A stretch of 20,272 nt of DNA from assembly GCA_002162915.1 (NCBI GenBank), contig MABB01000024.1, forward strand, positions 1 to 20,272, given 5' to 3'. Numbering within the stretch: position 1 is the first letter of the stretch; each line of letters begins with the position of its first letter. The position numbers and the translations under genes were made by a program. This document shows positions 1 to 9,104 of this stretch, one piece after another. Origin of the DNA: Rhodospirillales bacterium 47_12_T64 (GTDB lineage Bacteria > Pseudomonadota > Alphaproteobacteria > Kiloniellales > Kiloniellaceae). The notes below the pieces were generated by a model, which saw only the letters and a program-made list of their open reading frames with translations, had not been told where the DNA came from and did no database searches.

Positions 1-2249
1 TTCTAACTCTTGGAGTTGGAAGCATTCAAAGACATGCCTATGCGCAGGCATTGATGTCAGGTGGCACGATCGACAATGTTGTTGTCGAAGGTACCCAGCG
101 TATCGAACCTGAGTCAGTACGGTCCTATATGGAAGTAAATCCAGGAGATACCTTTGATCCTGTACTTCTTAATCGCTCCTTGAAAAGTATATTTGCTACG
201 GGCCTGTTTGCGGATGTTTCTCTCAAAAGACAGGGCGGCGATCTCATCGTTGTCGTTGTTGAGAATCCAATTATCAACAGAATTGCCTTTGAAGGTAATC
301 AACGGCTAGATGATGAAATCCTTCAAACAGAAACAACCCTTCGCGAGCGTGTTGTTTTTACACGCACAAAAGCTCAGGCCGATGCTCAACGAATTTTAGA
401 ACTTTACCGTCGCTCAGGCCGTTTTGCCGCTACCGTCGAGCCGAAAGTAATACAGCTTCCCCAAAACCGGGTTGATCTTGTTTTTGAGATCAGCGAAGGC
501 GATCGTAGTTATGTTACTACGGTGAATTTCATTGGTAATAGAGAGTTTTCTGACGGCTCTTTGCAAGATACGGTTTCAACCTCTGAGACTGTATTTTGGA
601 ATTTTCTGACTGATACCGATACCTACGATCCCGATAGGTTGACATTCGATAGAGAATTATTGCGTCGCTTCTACCTTAAAGAAGGTTATGCTGATTTTGA
701 GGTACAGTCCGTTGTCGCAGAATTAACATCCAATCGAGAATCCTTTGTCGTAACCTTTACGCTATCGGAAGGGGAACGTTATACTTTTGGGTCGATTGGC
801 GTTGAAAGTGCCCTCAAAGATTTTGATCCTACGACGGTTCAAGACAAAATTCTTCCCGAAGAAAATGACTGGTATAACGCAGATCTTATCGATAAAACGG
901 TTGATAATCTAACAGATGCTGTCGGTAATCTTGGTTATGCGTTCGTCGATATCAGACCAGTGCCAGAAAAAGACACTGAAAACAAAATTATTAACTTGGT
1001 CTTTAATATTGCGGAAGGGCCAAAAGTTTTTGTTGAACGAATTGATATCGAAGGTAATTCCCGAACGCTTGATAAGGTTATCCGTCGCGAGTTTAGGCTG
1101 GTTGAAGGTGATGCTTTTAACAGTTCAAAGTTACGTCGTTCACGATCACGTATTCAGCGGTTAGGTTTCTTTCAGTCGGTGAATATTGAGAACGAGCCGG
1201 GAAGTACACCTGATCGTACAGTGCTTAAAGTCGATGTTGAGGAACAATCAACCGGGGAACTTACTTTTGGTGTTGGTTTTTCATCTTCTTCAGGGCCGCT
1301 TGGATCAATTGGTATTCGCGAACGAAATCTTTTGGGGCGCGGTCAGGATCTTAGGTTTAATATTGCGTTGGCGGGTTCTGGTTCAGAAGCTGATGTCAGC
1401 TTTACAGAGCCATATTTCCTGGACAAGGAAATCGCAGCAGGTTTTGACATTTTTCGTATAACACGCGACGAAGACAGTCTTTCTTTTGAAGAGAAAAAAA
1501 CCGGTGGCGCACTTCGCATTGGGTACGATCTTTCCGAAGAGCTACGTCAAGTATTACGTTACCGTTTCGAATACATTGAGATTCAAGACGTTGACTCAGA
1601 TGCTTCTTCGCTTGTCAGAGAGCAAGAAGGTACGTCGACTAAATCGGCCGTTTCTTCAACCCTGACTTATGACAAGCTGGACTCGAGAGTCAGTCCTAGT
1701 GAAGGGTATTTACTTCAACTGGAGAATGAACTGGCTGGGCTTGGTGGCGATGTCCAGCATCTAAAGGTTTCTCTGGGTGGTACACACTATTACTCATTCT
1801 CTGAGGATTGGGTTCTTAAATCCCGTGCAGAAGTAGGTAACATTATAGGATTGGATGAGGATACCCGTATCGTTGACCGCTTTTTCCTTGGCGGAGACAA
1901 ATTACGCGGGTTTAAGTCCGGAGGCGTTGGCCCTCGTGACAAGGCAAGCGATGATGCTTTGGGTGGGAAGCATTTTTATAACGGTAGCTTAGAGCTTACT
2001 TATCCGCTTGGTCTGCCAGAACAGTTTGGAATAAAAGGCCGTGTATTTACTGATTTTGGTGCGGCTTGGAATATTGATGGAAATGATTCTGGAATTGATG
2101 ATACTTCGAATCCCCGTTTAAGTGTTGGTACGGGCGTGACCTGGACATCCCCATTTGGTCCTTTGGCATTGGATCTTGGGTTTGCTGCACTTAAGGAAGA
2201 TTTTGATGAAACTGAAATTTTCAGCTTTAGCTTTGGGACTAACTTTTAA
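1..2249 (+). CDS. bamA: Outer membrane protein assembly factor BamA (5' truncated)
   Basis: BamA is the essential outer-membrane barrel that folds and inserts other beta-barrel proteins. The reading frame is open to the left edge (first full codon at 3). The visible start encodes the end of a signal peptide, RHAYAQA, so the true start lies outside the window; the TTG/ATG codons at 51-56 are internal. Five POTRA repeats follow at about nt 69-1240, each with a beta-strand plus GN/EG signature such as FEGNQR, FIGNRE and IEGNSR. The 16-strand barrel begins near STGELTFGVGFSS. The conserved loop-6 motif is LRGF (nt about 1905), and the protein ends in FSFSFGTNF, a typical C-terminal beta-signal with terminal Phe. 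748 residues are visible, close to full length. It leads the ompH-lpx operon, as is usual in proteobacteria. Identification is very secure; only the N-terminus is missing. Confidence 0.97.
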   Translation, partial: LTLGVGSIQRHAYAQALMSGGTIDNVVVEGTQRIEPESVRSYMEVNPGDTFDPVLLNRSLKSIFATGLFADVSLKRQGGDLIVVVVENPIINRIAFEGNQRLDDEILQTETTLRERVVFTRTKAQADAQRILELYRRSGRFAATVEPKVIQLPQNRVDLVFEISEGDRSYVTTVNFIGNREFSDGSLQDTVSTSETVFWNFLTDTDTYDPDRLTFDRELLRRFYLKEGYADFEVQSVVAELTSNRESFVVTFTLSEGERYTFGSIGVESALKDFDPTTVQDKILPEENDWYNADLIDKTVDNLTDAVGNLGYAFVDIRPVPEKDTENKIINLVFNIAEGPKVFVERIDIEGNSRTLDKVIRREFRLVEGDAFNSSKLRRSRSRIQRLGFFQSVNIENEPGSTPDRTVLKVDVEEQSTGELTFGVGFSSSSGPLGSIGIRERNLLGRGQDLRFNIALAGSGSEADVSFTEPYFLDKEIAAGFDIFRITRDEDSLSFEEKKTGGALRIGYDLSEELRQVLRYRFEYIEIQDVDSDASSLVREQEGTSTKSAVSSTLTYDKLDSRVSPSEGYLLQLENELAGLGGDVQHLKVSLGGTHYYSFSEDWVLKSRAEVGNIIGLDEDTRIVDRFFLGGDKLRGFKSGGVGPRDKASDDALGGKHFYNGSLELTYPLGLPEQFGIKGRVFTDFGAAWNIDGNDSGIDDTSNPRLSVGTGVTWTSPFGPLALDLGFAALKEDFDETEIFSFSFGTNF

Positions 2250-2252
2250 ACG

Positions 2253-2810
2253 ATGACTAATTTTAAAAAATACAGCGTTAATCTCTGTTTTTTCCTCGCA
2301 GTTGCCTTTGGCATTGTCGCACCAATAACTGTAACTTATGCGCAAAATACACAGTTAAAAATTGCTGTAGTTGACACTCAGAAGGTACTTCGAGCCTCTC
2401 TGGCCAAGAAACAAATTGATCAAACTGTGGTTGGTAACAGAAATCAGTTTCAACAAGAGTTTAGAGAAAAAGAGCAAAGCTTATTGACGGCTAATCAAGC
2501 GTTAGTTCGTCAAAAATCTATCTTGGCACCAGAAGTTTATGCGCAAAAAAAAGCAGATATTGATAAACAAGCCGCGATTATTCGAAGCGCGGCGAAAGCG
2601 CGTAAAGACAGTATAAATAAATACCGCAATGCAGGTTTGAAACAGATAGAAAGTCAGCTTGGGGTTATCATTGAGCAAATAGTTAAAGCTAATGGGTACG
2701 ATTTAATTATTGTAAAACAATCGCTGGTTTACACGCTTAATAGTCTGGATATTACGGATCAAGTTATTCAGCAACTGAATGCAACGCTTCCTTCCATATC
2801 AATTCAATAG
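2253..2810 (+). CDS. ompH: OmpH/Skp-family periplasmic chaperone
   Basis: A 185-residue secreted protein of the Skp/OmpH family, which holds unfolded outer-membrane proteins in the periplasm and hands them to BamA. Residues 1-30 form a signal peptide: basic MTNFKKY, a hydrophobic core, then a VTYAQ cleavage region. The mature start, LKIAVVDTQKVL, is the family's first beta-strand. A long charged, Gln/Lys-rich stretch (about residues 60-130) fits the helical coiled-coil arms. The C-terminal part, ANGYDLIIVKQSLVY, matches the closing strand of the body domain. The gene starts 3 nt after the bamA stop and is followed by lpxD, so it is probably co-transcribed and translationally linked. The Shine-Dalgarno sequence is weak, consistent with coupling. 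The family call is secure from order and architecture, although Skp sequences are poorly conserved. Confidence 0.92.
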   Translation: MTNFKKYSVNLCFFLAVAFGIVAPITVTYAQNTQLKIAVVDTQKVLRASLAKKQIDQTVVGNRNQFQQEFREKEQSLLTANQALVRQKSILAPEVYAQKKADIDKQAAIIRSAAKARKDSINKYRNAGLKQIESQLGVIIEQIVKANGYDLIIVKQSLVYTLNSLDITDQVIQQLNATLPSISIQ

Positions 2811-2830
2811 CCCAAAGAGTAATTATAACC

Positions 2831-3859
2831 ATGGCCGACCCACGTTTTTTTTACAATGCTGGCCCTTTTACCCTAAAAGAATTATGTGACTTTATCGGTG
2901 GTGAATTATCCGAAAATGGCAACCCGGATTTATTGATCCATGATGTTGCTGCACTTGCATCTGCAGAACTTGACCAGATTAGTTTTCTTGATAATAAAAA
3001 ATACGTTGCCGATTTGGAAAAAACCAATGCCGGGGCATGTATCGTTGATCCAAAGTTTGCTTCAAAGGCTCCTGAAAGCACGACACTTATTCTTACAAGT
3101 AAACCCTATAAAGCCTATGCATTAATTGCTCAGAAATTTTATCCGAGACAACAGGCTGACAAGGCAAATATTCATCAAACGGCTAATATCGATGAAAGTG
3201 CACGTATTGGCAAAGGATGCCATATATCAGCGGGTGTCTGTATCGGAAAAAACGTTGAAATTGGGGCAGAATGTATCATCGAGCCGAATGTTGTCATAGC
3301 AGATGGTGTAAAGGTCGGGACTAAAACACTCTTGGGGGCAAACTCTTCGCTTGAGTATTGTTTCGTTGGTGATAATTGCCAAATTCATGCCGGCGTTCGA
3401 ATTGGGAACAGAGGTTTCGGATTTGCGATGGAACCTGACGGCTATGTAGATGTTCCTCAACTGGGCCGAGTCATTGTTGGGAATAGTGTCGAGATTGGTG
3501 CGAACTCGACCATTGATCGAGGCGCAGGACCTGACACTGTTATTGGTGATGGTACAAAGATCGATAATCTGGTCCAGATTGGCCATAATGTCCAAATGGG
3601 TAAACAGTGTGTTGTTGTGGCTCAGTCAGGTATCGCGGGTAGCGCGACACTCGAAGATTACGTTGTTATGGGGGCTCAATCGGGTGTCAGTGGGCATATA
3701 AAGATGGGAGCAGGTGTTCAAATTGCCGGAAGAGCTGCTGTTATTAAAGATGTTGAACCAGGACAGGTCGTGGCAGGTACTCCAGCTATGCCGATAAAAG
3801 AATTCTTCCGCCTTGTTGCAATGTGGAAAAAACAGTTGAATACGAAGAAAGGTAAATAG
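2831..3859 (+). CDS. lpxD: UDP-3-O-(3-hydroxyacyl)glucosamine N-acyltransferase LpxD
   Basis: LpxD transfers a 3-hydroxyacyl chain from acyl-ACP to the 2-amino group of UDP-3-O-acyl-glucosamine, the third step of lipid A synthesis, in the cytoplasm. The 342-residue length is normal. An N-terminal uridine-binding domain (residues about 1-100, with [14 protein letters not shown] and SFLDNKKY) precedes a left-handed beta-helix of hexapeptide repeats (about 105-305; e.g. [19 protein letters not shown]). The catalytic His is His252 in [10 protein letters not shown]. The C-terminal helix, [17 protein letters not shown], carries residues that contact the acyl carrier protein. The ATG at 2831 lies 20 nt after ompH and no better start is visible. 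It ends 1 nt before fabZ. Confidence 0.97.
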   Translation: MADPRFFYNAGPFTLKELCDFIGGELSENGNPDLLIHDVAALASAELDQISFLDNKKYVADLEKTNAGACIVDPKFASKAPESTTLILTSKPYKAYALIAQKFYPRQQADKANIHQTANIDESARIGKGCHISAGVCIGKNVEIGAECIIEPNVVIADGVKVGTKTLLGANSSLEYCFVGDNCQIHAGVRIGNRGFGFAMEPDGYVDVPQLGRVIVGNSVEIGANSTIDRGAGPDTVIGDGTKIDNLVQIGHNVQMGKQCVVVAQSGIAGSATLEDYVVMGAQSGVSGHIKMGAGVQIAGRAAVIKDVEPGQVVAGTPAMPIKEFFRLVAMWKKQLNTKKGK

Positions 3860-3860
3860 T

Positions 3861-4331
3861 ATGAGTGAAGAAGTCGTATCAGCGGACGAGGGGCGTTCTG
3901 TCGATATCCTTGAAATCAAGGAAATGATTCCTCACCGTTATCCTTTTCTGCTGATTGATCGTGTGGATAATATTATAAAAGATCAAGGTGCTATTGGTCT
4001 GAAAAATGTGACTATTAATGAACCTTTTTTTGAAGGCCATTTCCCACGTCAACCTGTCATGCCAGGTGTTCTCATCATCGAAGCTATGGCCCAGACAGCC
4101 GCTGTTCTTGTCGTTGAAACTCTTGATGGCGAAGCAGCTGGTAAACTTGTATACTTCATGACTGTTGATGAAGCACGGTTCCGTAAACCGGTAACGCCTG
4201 GGGACCAGCTAAGAATTCACGTCACAAAAACCCGTCGTCGTGGTGCCGTGTGGAAGTTTGAAGGCCGGGCGATGGTCGATGGTAAACTTGTAGCTCAGGC
4301 TAAGTTCGCTGCAATGATTATGGATGATTAA
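3861..4331 (+). CDS. fabZ: 3-hydroxyacyl-ACP dehydratase FabZ
   Basis: FabZ dehydrates 3-hydroxyacyl-ACP to trans-2-enoyl-ACP in type II fatty-acid elongation. It competes with LpxA and LpxD for the same 3-hydroxyacyl-ACP pool, which explains its place in the lpx operon. The 156-residue protein is a single hot-dog fold. It shows the [10 protein letters not shown] segment, the catalytic His60 in EGHFP and the catalytic Glu74 in [11 protein letters not shown], the 14-residue spacing known for the His/Glu dyad. A short acidic N-terminal extension (residues 1-14) precedes the fold. The ATG at 3861 follows the lpxD stop by 1 nt, with AAGAAAGG upstream inside lpxD as ribosome-binding site. The gene is followed by lpxA with a 2-nt gap. 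Confidence 0.97.
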   Translation: MSEEVVSADEGRSVDILEIKEMIPHRYPFLLIDRVDNIIKDQGAIGLKNVTINEPFFEGHFPRQPVMPGVLIIEAMAQTAAVLVVETLDGEAAGKLVYFMTVDEARFRKPVTPGDQLRIHVTKTRRRGAVWKFEGRAMVDGKLVAQAKFAAMIMDD

Positions 4332-4333
4332 TT

Positions 4334-5116
4334 GTGAGTATACATCCCACTGCAATAATTGAAGACGGCGCTAAAATCCATGACACGGTTCAAGTTGGAC
4401 CTTACTGTGTTGTTGGGGCAAAAGTTTCTTTGGCCGCTAATGTGATCTTACACAGCCACGTTGTTGTGGCGGGACTTACGTCCATCGGTGATGGAACCGA
4501 AATATTTCCCTTTGCTTCTGTTGGTCATCAACCTCAGGATTTAAAGTTTGACGGCGAGAAATCTCAACTTGTTATCGGAAAAAATAATAAAATCCGCGAA
4601 CACGTCACAATAAATCCTGGCACATCTGGTGGGGGGCTTGTTACCCGTATTGGTGATAATTGTCTGCTTATGATGTCTGCGCATGTGGCTCATGACTGCA
4701 TTATTGGCAATAACGTTATTCTGGTGAATAACGCAACGCTTGGTGGACATGTGGAGGTCGACGACTTTGCCATAATCGGCGGTCTATCCGCTGTACATCA
4801 GTTTGTTCGTATCGGCCGAAACGCAATGATTGGCGGAATGTCCGGCGTCGAAAACGATGTCATTCCATTTGGTATGGTGATGGGTGAGCGTGCGCGTCTA
4901 AGCGGGTTAAATCTTGTCGGTATGAAGCGACATGGTATACCTCGCGAAGATATTTCCAGCCTGCAAAATGTATTTAAGCTATTGTTTGCTGAGGAAGGGA
5001 CACTCGCCGAGCGTATTGATACAGCGAAGGACAAGTTCTCTGAAAATAAAACTGCCAAAGAAGTAATCGACTTTGTTGCTGTAGATTCTTCTCGAGCAAT
5101 TTGCCAGCCGAAATAA
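4334..5116 (+). CDS. lpxA: UDP-N-acetylglucosamine acyltransferase LpxA
   Basis: LpxA adds a 3-hydroxyacyl chain to the 3-OH of UDP-GlcNAc, the first step of lipid A synthesis. The 260-residue protein has the hexapeptide beta-helix over about residues 1-190 and a helical C-terminal domain. The catalytic His is His120 in SAHVAHDC; VHQF (His155) and IGG (Gly168) follow. By eye, Gly168 aligns with Gly173 of E. coli LpxA, the position that sets acyl-chain length. A glycine there suggests a long-chain (C14-class) donor; this is inference. The start is a GTG at 4334, two nt after fabZ, giving MSIHPTAIIE, a family-typical N-terminus. The stop lies 2 nt before the lpxI ATG. Confidence 0.96.
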   Translation: MSIHPTAIIEDGAKIHDTVQVGPYCVVGAKVSLAANVILHSHVVVAGLTSIGDGTEIFPFASVGHQPQDLKFDGEKSQLVIGKNNKIREHVTINPGTSGGGLVTRIGDNCLLMMSAHVAHDCIIGNNVILVNNATLGGHVEVDDFAIIGGLSAVHQFVRIGRNAMIGGMSGVENDVIPFGMVMGERARLSGLNLVGMKRHGIPREDISSLQNVFKLLFAEEGTLAERIDTAKDKFSENKTAKEVIDFVAVDSSRAICQPK

Positions 5117-5118
5117 AG

Positions 5119-5946
5119 ATGGGCGCAAAGCTTGGAATACTTGCTGGAGGAGGTCAACTTCCCAGACAGCTAATTAAACTGTGTGAGGAAACAAACCGGG
5201 AAGTGTTCCTTGTCGCGTTTACAGGACAAACTGATCCTGAGACGGCGATAGGCGTTGACCATATGTGGACACGCCTTGGGGCCGCAGGAAAAATCCTAAG
5301 CAGATTAAAGCAAGAGCAAGTAGAAGAACTGGTTATGATTGGCCCTGTGAAAAGGCCCTCAATGACAGAACTTCGTCCCGATTGGAGAGCTCTTCAGTTC
5401 TTTGCCAAGATTGGGGTTAAGAGTCTTGGAGATGACGGGCTTCTTCGCTCCGTCATTTCGGCTTTAGAGGGCGAAGGATTTCTTTTTAGAGGGGTTGATG
5501 ATCTTTTGAATGACTTACTCGCCACAAAAGGTGTTTACGGCTCTGTCAGTCCAGATGATCAAGCCTGTGCCGATATCAAGCGAGGTGTTGAAGTTGCCCG
5601 GTTGATGGGGCGGGCAGATGTCGGTCAATCGGTTGTCGTTCAACAGGGGCTGGTTCTCGGTGTCGAGGCTATAGAAGGTACGGATGCCTTACTCTCGCGT
5701 TGTAGAGGACTTAAGAGAGGTGGCGATGGCGGCGTTCTGGTGAAGTTAAAGAAACCGGAGCAGGAGCGTCGTGCCGATTTACCGACAATAGGTGTTGAAA
5801 CACTCAAAAGTGCTTTCAATGCAGGGTTGAGAGGCATTGCAATTGAATCTGGTGGTGCTTTAGTTGTGGACCGCGATGCATTAGTAAGTGCCGCAGATGA
5901 GTATGGTCTGTTTGTGTTGGGCATAAACCCTTCCGAATATGAATAA
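5119..5946 (+). CDS. lpxI: UDP-2,3-diacylglucosamine pyrophosphatase LpxI
   Basis: LpxI hydrolyses UDP-2,3-diacylglucosamine to lipid X (2,3-diacylglucosamine 1-phosphate) plus UMP. It is the functional replacement for LpxH in alphaproteobacteria and is unrelated to it in sequence. The predicted 275-residue protein has the family start KLGILAGGGQLPRQLI, a central MIGPVKRPSMTELRPD segment and a C-terminal domain with IGVETLKSAFNAGLRGIAIE. I chose the ATG at 5119, 2 nt after the lpxA stop; an in-frame TTG at 5101 would add six residues inside lpxA and has no support. The 3' end overlaps lpxB by 8 nt. The position between lpxA and lpxB completes the lipid A pathway segment. Confidence 0.94.
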   Translation: MGAKLGILAGGGQLPRQLIKLCEETNREVFLVAFTGQTDPETAIGVDHMWTRLGAAGKILSRLKQEQVEELVMIGPVKRPSMTELRPDWRALQFFAKIGVKSLGDDGLLRSVISALEGEGFLFRGVDDLLNDLLATKGVYGSVSPDDQACADIKRGVEVARLMGRADVGQSVVVQQGLVLGVEAIEGTDALLSRCRGLKRGGDGGVLVKLKKPEQERRADLPTIGVETLKSAFNAGLRGIAIESGGALVVDRDALVSAADEYGLFVLGINPSEYE

Positions 5947-7117
5947 TATATCTAAAAAAGCTCCTCTGATTTATTTGATTGCTGGAGAACCGTCTGGAGA
6001 TCAACTGGGCGCAAGGTTAATGTCTGCTCTGAAACAAGAGACCGATGGTAACATTCGCTTTGCTGGTATTGGTGGCGAACGGATGACAGAAGAAGGTCTT
6101 GATAGTCTCTTTCCAATTCATGAATTGGCCGTAATGGGGCTGGCTGAGGTTCTTCCACATATCCCGAATATTCTCCGACGGATAAAACAAACAAAAGAAA
6201 ACGTCGAGTTGTTACAGCCAGTTGCCTTGGTTACAATAGATTCTCCCGGATTTTCCCTCAAAGTCAGCAAGGCTTTAAAGGGGGGGACTATTCCATTGAT
6301 CCATTATGTTGCACCTTCTGTTTGGGCCTGGAAAAAAAAGCGTGCAAAAAAAGTATCCAAATATCTGAATCACCTTTTAACATTGCTGCCTTTTGAGCCA
6401 CCTTATTTTGAGAAACATGGTCTCTCCTCTACCTTTGTCGGGCACCCGGTTATTGAAGCAGAAGGATATCTTGAAGATAAGGGGCGGGATCAATTCTGCG
6501 CAGACTTGGGCCTCTCTCCTGATGCGCCGATACTTGCCGTTTTACCTGGTAGTCGACGAGGAGAGGTTGCAAAGCTGGGACCTGTCTTCAAGGAAGCCGT
6601 TCGTCTGCTGTCTCAATCTGTTCCGGACCTGCAGTGTATTATCCCAACAGTAAGTAATGTAAGCGACGCTGTTCATAACCTAACTCGCGACTGGCCTGTT
6701 CCTGTGAAAGTGGTCACAGGAGTTGATGGAAAACACAAAGCATTTCGTTGTGCACATGCCGCATTAGCTGCATCGGGAACCGTTGCTCTTGAGTTAGCTG
6801 TTGATCGGGTTCCAACTGTTATTGCCTACAAAGTTGCTCCGGTCACTGCTTTTATTGCTGGTCTGCTCATCAGGATAAAATTTGCCAGCTTACCTAATAT
6901 CCTGCTGGATAAAGAGTTACAACCGGAGCGAATTCAACAAAGCTGTACGGCGGAGATCCTTGCAGAGGATATCAAAAGCCTTCTGTTGAATGAAACGATC
7001 CGAGCTGATCAAATCAGTAGTTATGATAAAGTAATCGAACTGTTGAAATCTGGGGATGACATGCCAAGTACTAAAGCTGCAAAAGCTATTTTAGCTGTCA
7101 TTGCACAAAAATTATAA
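5939..7117 (+). CDS. lpxB: Lipid-A-disaccharide synthase LpxB
   Basis: LpxB is a family-19 glycosyltransferase. It joins UDP-2,3-diacylglucosamine to lipid X to form the lipid A disaccharide 1-phosphate at the inner face of the inner membrane. The 392-residue length is typical. The N-terminal domain opens with YLIAGEPSGDQLGARLM, the family hallmark; FPIHELAVMGLAEVLPH and HYVAPSVWAWKKKRAKKV follow. The second Rossmann domain carries AVLPGSRRGEVAKLGPVF and ALAASGTVALELA, the nucleotide-sugar site. The ATG at 5939 overlaps the last 8 nt of lpxI, suggesting translational coupling. It is the last gene of the lpx run; a 59-nt gap precedes the glyoxalase gene. Confidence 0.97.
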   Translation: MNNISKKAPLIYLIAGEPSGDQLGARLMSALKQETDGNIRFAGIGGERMTEEGLDSLFPIHELAVMGLAEVLPHIPNILRRIKQTKENVELLQPVALVTIDSPGFSLKVSKALKGGTIPLIHYVAPSVWAWKKKRAKKVSKYLNHLLTLLPFEPPYFEKHGLSSTFVGHPVIEAEGYLEDKGRDQFCADLGLSPDAPILAVLPGSRRGEVAKLGPVFKEAVRLLSQSVPDLQCIIPTVSNVSDAVHNLTRDWPVPVKVVTGVDGKHKAFRCAHAALAASGTVALELAVDRVPTVIAYKVAPVTAFIAGLLIRIKFASLPNILLDKELQPERIQQSCTAEILAEDIKSLLLNETIRADQISSYDKVIELLKSGDDMPSTKAAKAILAVIAQKL

Positions 7118-7176
7118 TCCGGATTTCTGTTATAGAGATCTCTGTTTCAAGTTGAAAATTCAGAGAAAGTCATCTT

Positions 7177-7581
7177 ATGGCTGATGTAAAATCTTTTCGT
7201 TTCCTGCATACAATGATCAGAGTAATTGATCTGGAAAAGTCGATCGATTTTTATACCCGTCACCTCGGAATGAAGTTACTCAGGAAAAAGGATTTTCCTT
7301 CTGGTGAGTTCACTCTTGCTTTCCTTGGTTATGGTGATGAAGAAGATCACACTGTTATTGAGCTGACCCATAATTGGGGCGTCACTGAGCCTTATGACCA
7401 TGGAAATGGTTTCGGTCATCTAGCTTTGGGGATTCCTGACATCTATGCAACTTGCGCAGCCTTGGAAAAGGAAGGGGTGAATATTCCCCGTAAGCCAGGA
7501 CCAATGAAGCATGGCTCCACAGTGATCGCTTTTATCGATGATCCCGATGGTTACAAGATCGAATTAATTGAGGGGCGTTAG
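7177..7581 (+). CDS. gloA: Lactoylglutathione lyase (glyoxalase I), VOC family
   Basis: Glyoxalase I converts the hemithioacetal of methylglyoxal and glutathione to S-lactoylglutathione, a cytoplasmic detoxification step. The 134-residue protein has two betaalphabetabetabeta modules of the VOC fold. All four expected metal ligands are visible: His11 (FRFLHTMIRV), Glu62 (VIELTHNWG), His81 (GFGHLALG) and Glu129 (YKIELIE). Length and spacing match the small bacterial enzyme, usually Ni-dependent. AGAGAAAG at 7162-7169 is the likely ribosome-binding site. It lies downstream of lpxB and ends before a strong bidirectional terminator; it may be the last gene of the lpx transcript or have its own promoter. 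Confidence 0.94.
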   Translation: MADVKSFRFLHTMIRVIDLEKSIDFYTRHLGMKLLRKKDFPSGEFTLAFLGYGDEEDHTVIELTHNWGVTEPYDHGNGFGHLALGIPDIYATCAALEKEGVNIPRKPGPMKHGSTVIAFIDDPDGYKIELIEGR

Positions 7582-7628
7582 GAAGCGGGATAAATTGCGG
7601 TAAGCTGAAATAATGCTCTGTTATGGTT

Positions 7629-7668
7629 AAACAAAAAACGCTGCGAGATCTCGCAGCGTTTTTTGTTT
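7629..7668. terminator. Bidirectional intrinsic terminator, perfect 40-bp palindrome
   Basis: The 40 bases are a perfect palindrome centred between 7648 and 7649. The core CGCTGCGAGATCTCGCAGCG is flanked by an A6 tract on the left and a T6 tract on the right. Transcribed either way it forms a GC-rich hairpin followed by a U tract. It lies between converging gloA (ends 7581) and gltA (ends 7688), so it can terminate both. Confidence 0.93.
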
Positions 7669-7687
7669 TATCGTTTCAGTTTCAAAC

Positions 7688-8992
7688 TTATCTTTTTTCG
7701 ACCGGGATGAACTCACGTTCTTCATGTCCCAAAAAGAGTTGGCGTGGACGGCCAATTTTGTGGTGAGGATCTTCGATCATCTCTTTCCACTGGGCAACCC
7801 AACCAACTGTACGAGCCAGTGCGAAGAGAACGGTAAACATCGAAGTCGGGAAGTTCATGGCCCGCAAGATGATGCCGGAATAGAAATCCACGTTCGGGAA
7901 GAGTTTCTTCTCTGCAAAGTACGGATCAGACAGAGCAACGCGCTCTAATTCCATGGCCAATTCAAGCAATGGATCATTAATGCCAAGCTCTTCGAGGACT
8001 TCATGACAGGATTCACGCATTACGGATGCGCGCGGATCGTAGTTTTTATAGACGCGGTGACCAAAGCCCATAAGGCGGAAAGGATCATTTTTGTCTTTTG
8101 CGCGCTCGATGAACTTTGGAATATTATCTTTGGTACCAATTTGCTGAAGCATGCTAAGAACGGCTTCATTGGCACCGCCATGCGCAGGCCCCCAGAGGGA
8201 AGCAATACCGGCAGCGATACAAGCAAAGGGATTTGCACCACTAGAACCGGCGAGACGGACAGTCGATGTTGAGGCGTTTTGCTCGTGATCGGCATGAAGA
8301 ATAAAAATTCTATCCATCGCACGAACGAGTGCCGGGCTTGCTTTATACTCTTCACATGGAACAGAGAATGTCATATGCAGGAAGTTCTCAGCGAAGTTCA
8401 GATCGTTCTTTGGGTATACAAAGGGCTGGCCGATTGAGTATTTGTAAGCGTAGGCTGCGATTGTTGGCATCTTTGCGATAAGGCGGTGAGAGGCTATCAA
8501 ACGCTGATTGGGATCGCGGATATCAGTGGAGTCATGATAGAAGGCTGACAAGGCACCAACCACGCCAACCATAATCGCCATCGGATGTGAATCACGACGA
8601 AAACCACGGTAGAAGTTCATCATCTGCTCATGGAGCATTGTGTGATAGGTAATGGTATCTTTAAATTCGGTAGATTGTTCTTCGGTAGGTAGCTCACCGT
8701 TTAGCAGTAGATAACAGGTATCCATGTAGTCACTTTTGGTGGCCAGGTCTTCAATGGAATATCCGCGGTGGCGCAATATACCTTTGTCGCCGTCAATGTA
8801 GGTGATTGAAGAATCACAACTACCAGTTGAGGTGAATCCTGGGTCATATGTGAAGCAGCCGGATTCACTATAAAGCTTGCGAATATCAATGACGCTTGGG
8901 CCAGAGGTTCCGTCAAGGATTGGCATGTCCCAACTGTGACCCGTGCGGTTGTCCGTCACGGTAACGCTGTTGTTGGTGTTGGTATCTGACAT
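7688..8992 (-). CDS. gltA: Citrate synthase (type II)
   Basis: Citrate synthase condenses acetyl-CoA with oxaloacetate, the entry step of the TCA cycle. At 434 residues it fits the type II hexameric bacterial class. The N-terminal beta-domain includes [20 protein letters not shown] and [14 protein letters not shown]. Active-site regions are [30 protein letters not shown] (catalytic His), [15 protein letters not shown] (oxaloacetate-binding His) and [10 protein letters not shown] (catalytic Asp). CAGAGG lies about 8 nt upstream of the ATG at 8992. It is read opposite to the lpx operon and shares a terminator with gloA. gltX lies 112 nt upstream on the same strand; a candidate gltA promoter in that gap suggests separate expression. 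Confidence 0.97.
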   Translation of the reverse strand: MSDTNTNNSVTVTDNRTGHSWDMPILDGTSGPSVIDIRKLYSESGCFTYDPGFTSTGSCDSSITYIDGDKGILRHRGYSIEDLATKSDYMDTCYLLLNGELPTEEQSTEFKDTITYHTMLHEQMMNFYRGFRRDSHPMAIMVGVVGALSAFYHDSTDIRDPNQRLIASHRLIAKMPTIAAYAYKYSIGQPFVYPKNDLNFAENFLHMTFSVPCEEYKASPALVRAMDRIFILHADHEQNASTSTVRLAGSSGANPFACIAAGIASLWGPAHGGANEAVLSMLQQIGTKDNIPKFIERAKDKNDPFRLMGFGHRVYKNYDPRASVMRESCHEVLEELGINDPLLELAMELERVALSDPYFAEKKLFPNVDFYSGIILRAMNFPTSMFTVLFALARTVGWVAQWKEMIEDPHHKIGRPRQLFLGHEEREFIPVEKR

Positions 8993-9039
8993 ATTTGGAA
9001 CCTCTGCTCTTTGTTATTTCTACTGGTTTGTTGCACAGC

Positions 9040-9068
9040 AGCATAATGCTTTTACTACTTAAGATCAA
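9040..9068 (-). promoter_or_regulatory. Candidate gltA promoter
   Basis: On the minus strand TTGATC (9068-9063) and TATGCT (9045-9040) are separated by 17 nt, a fair match to the housekeeping consensus. The predicted start would leave a leader of about 40 nt before the gltA ATG. This is by eye only; other AT-rich hexamers exist in the gap. Confidence 0.35.
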
Positions 9069-9104
9069 ATTGTGCGCTGCAATATTTTAAAATTCGTTAC
9101 TTTC

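Noticed and set aside
3227..3595. 122-codon minus-strand ORF inside lpxD
   Set aside because: lpxD is unambiguous in the other strand; the frame is a by-product of the hexapeptide repeat.
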